Shown piece by piece: positions 63,659 through 64,000 of a DNA stretch of 64,000 bases; position 1 is the first letter of the stretch, and each line of letters opens with the position of its first letter. This DNA comes from Hippopus hippopus (taxonomy: Eukaryota > Mollusca > Bivalvia > Cardiida > Cardiidae). Location: positions 4,735,501-4,799,500 of the forward strand of contig OX328108.1 in NCBI GenBank assembly GCA_946811185.2. The letters run 5' to 3'. The notes below the pieces were generated by a model. It did no database searches and was not told the DNA's origin. It worked only from the letters and a program-made list of their open reading frames with translations. A program made the position numbers and the translations under genes.

Positions 63659-64000
63659 TAAATGCATTCCTGAACGTTCAAGCTGATTAACAGTTACGTA
63701 TACCTGAGGCGATAACGGTTACTTTATAGCCATATATCAACATTTTTATTTTTACAAATCTTGGTCATGTGAACTTTAGCCACCAATTAAAATGACAGAG
63801 GAAGATGAAAAAAAATACAATAACAATCATGTTTGTTAGATATGTGAAAATGAAATAGGAAAGATAAAAGACAAATTAAGACATCATTGTCATTCTACTG
63901 GTAACTTCAGAGAACCAGCACATCCTGTAACTTGAAATTAAAAGTAAAACCAGGAGTAACAAAGATTCCTGTTGTAATTCATAATTTAAAAGGATATGGT
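63659..64000. other. Right edge, nothing recognised
   Basis: AT-rich sequence without ORF or repeat family match. Confidence 0.4.

Overview
This looks like genomic DNA of a bivalve mollusc. It is AT-rich and full of short palindromic transposons, tRNA-derived SINEs and tandem-cored elements. The many repeats with heads like 'gggccatgatggccc' and tails like 'ctcaggtgagctaaa' are of a kind I associate with heterodont bivalves. Only two protein-coding genes can be supported, and both appear intact once spliced by eye. No bacterial features, rRNA, CRISPR or genuine tRNA gene were seen; the tRNA-like stretches are SINE heads.

Gene 1 (+ strand, about 17.99-24.15 kb) has three exons and encodes a 520-residue carotenoid oxygenase (BCO/RPE65 superfamily). 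All expected iron-ligand histidines are present, plus a putative signal peptide that cytosolic family members lack. Its introns and 3' UTR hold repeats, including a minisatellite. Gene 2 (- strand, 60.74-39.39 kb) is SNF8/VPS22, the ESCRT-II subunit. Eight exons were reconstructed with consistent phases into a 247-residue protein spread over 21 kb.

Almost everything else is mobile or repetitive DNA. The dominant family, here called H, is a roughly 229-bp MITE. It is flanked by TTAA, has ends CYCTTTACC...GGTAAAGRG, and carries a central palindrome with 33-bp arms and a one-base spacer. There are more than 50 full or partial copies. Empty relatives of several insertion sites occur in the same window and support TTAA insertion, so a piggyBac-type mobiliser is inferred. 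Several copies have matching substitutions in both palindrome arms. Other families are: C (a MITE often interrupted by H), Q (a palindromic MITE beginning GGGTCCGTATTCA), R (a hairpin of about 55 bp with CAGACTGCAC arms), P (elements with common hairpin ends around a variable tandem core, pearl/Helentron-like), SINEs, two solo LTRs, a tandem array of Ty3-like LTR-leader units, a LINE 3' end and a 1.09-kb TIR element flanked by TA.

Layout: 0-3.7 kb H/C/Q copies and a TIR element; 3.7-10.25 kb LTR retroelement remains with a HARBI1-like fragment; 10.5-11.5 kb a tandem segmental duplication; 12.0-14.16 kb a 22-bp minisatellite; 14.2-17.9 kb MITEs and a SINE; 18-24.2 kb the carotenoid oxygenase gene; 24.2-32.7 kb H copies, a minisatellite, a P element and a 15-bp repeat; 32.75-39.3 kb three P elements and SINEs; 39.4-60.74 kb SNF8 with repeat-filled introns; 60.75-64 kb R and H copies with no recognised gene. 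Coordinates, splice sites and family calls come from reading alone. Repeat boundaries are accurate to a few bases where a TTAA or terminal repeat is visible and looser elsewhere.
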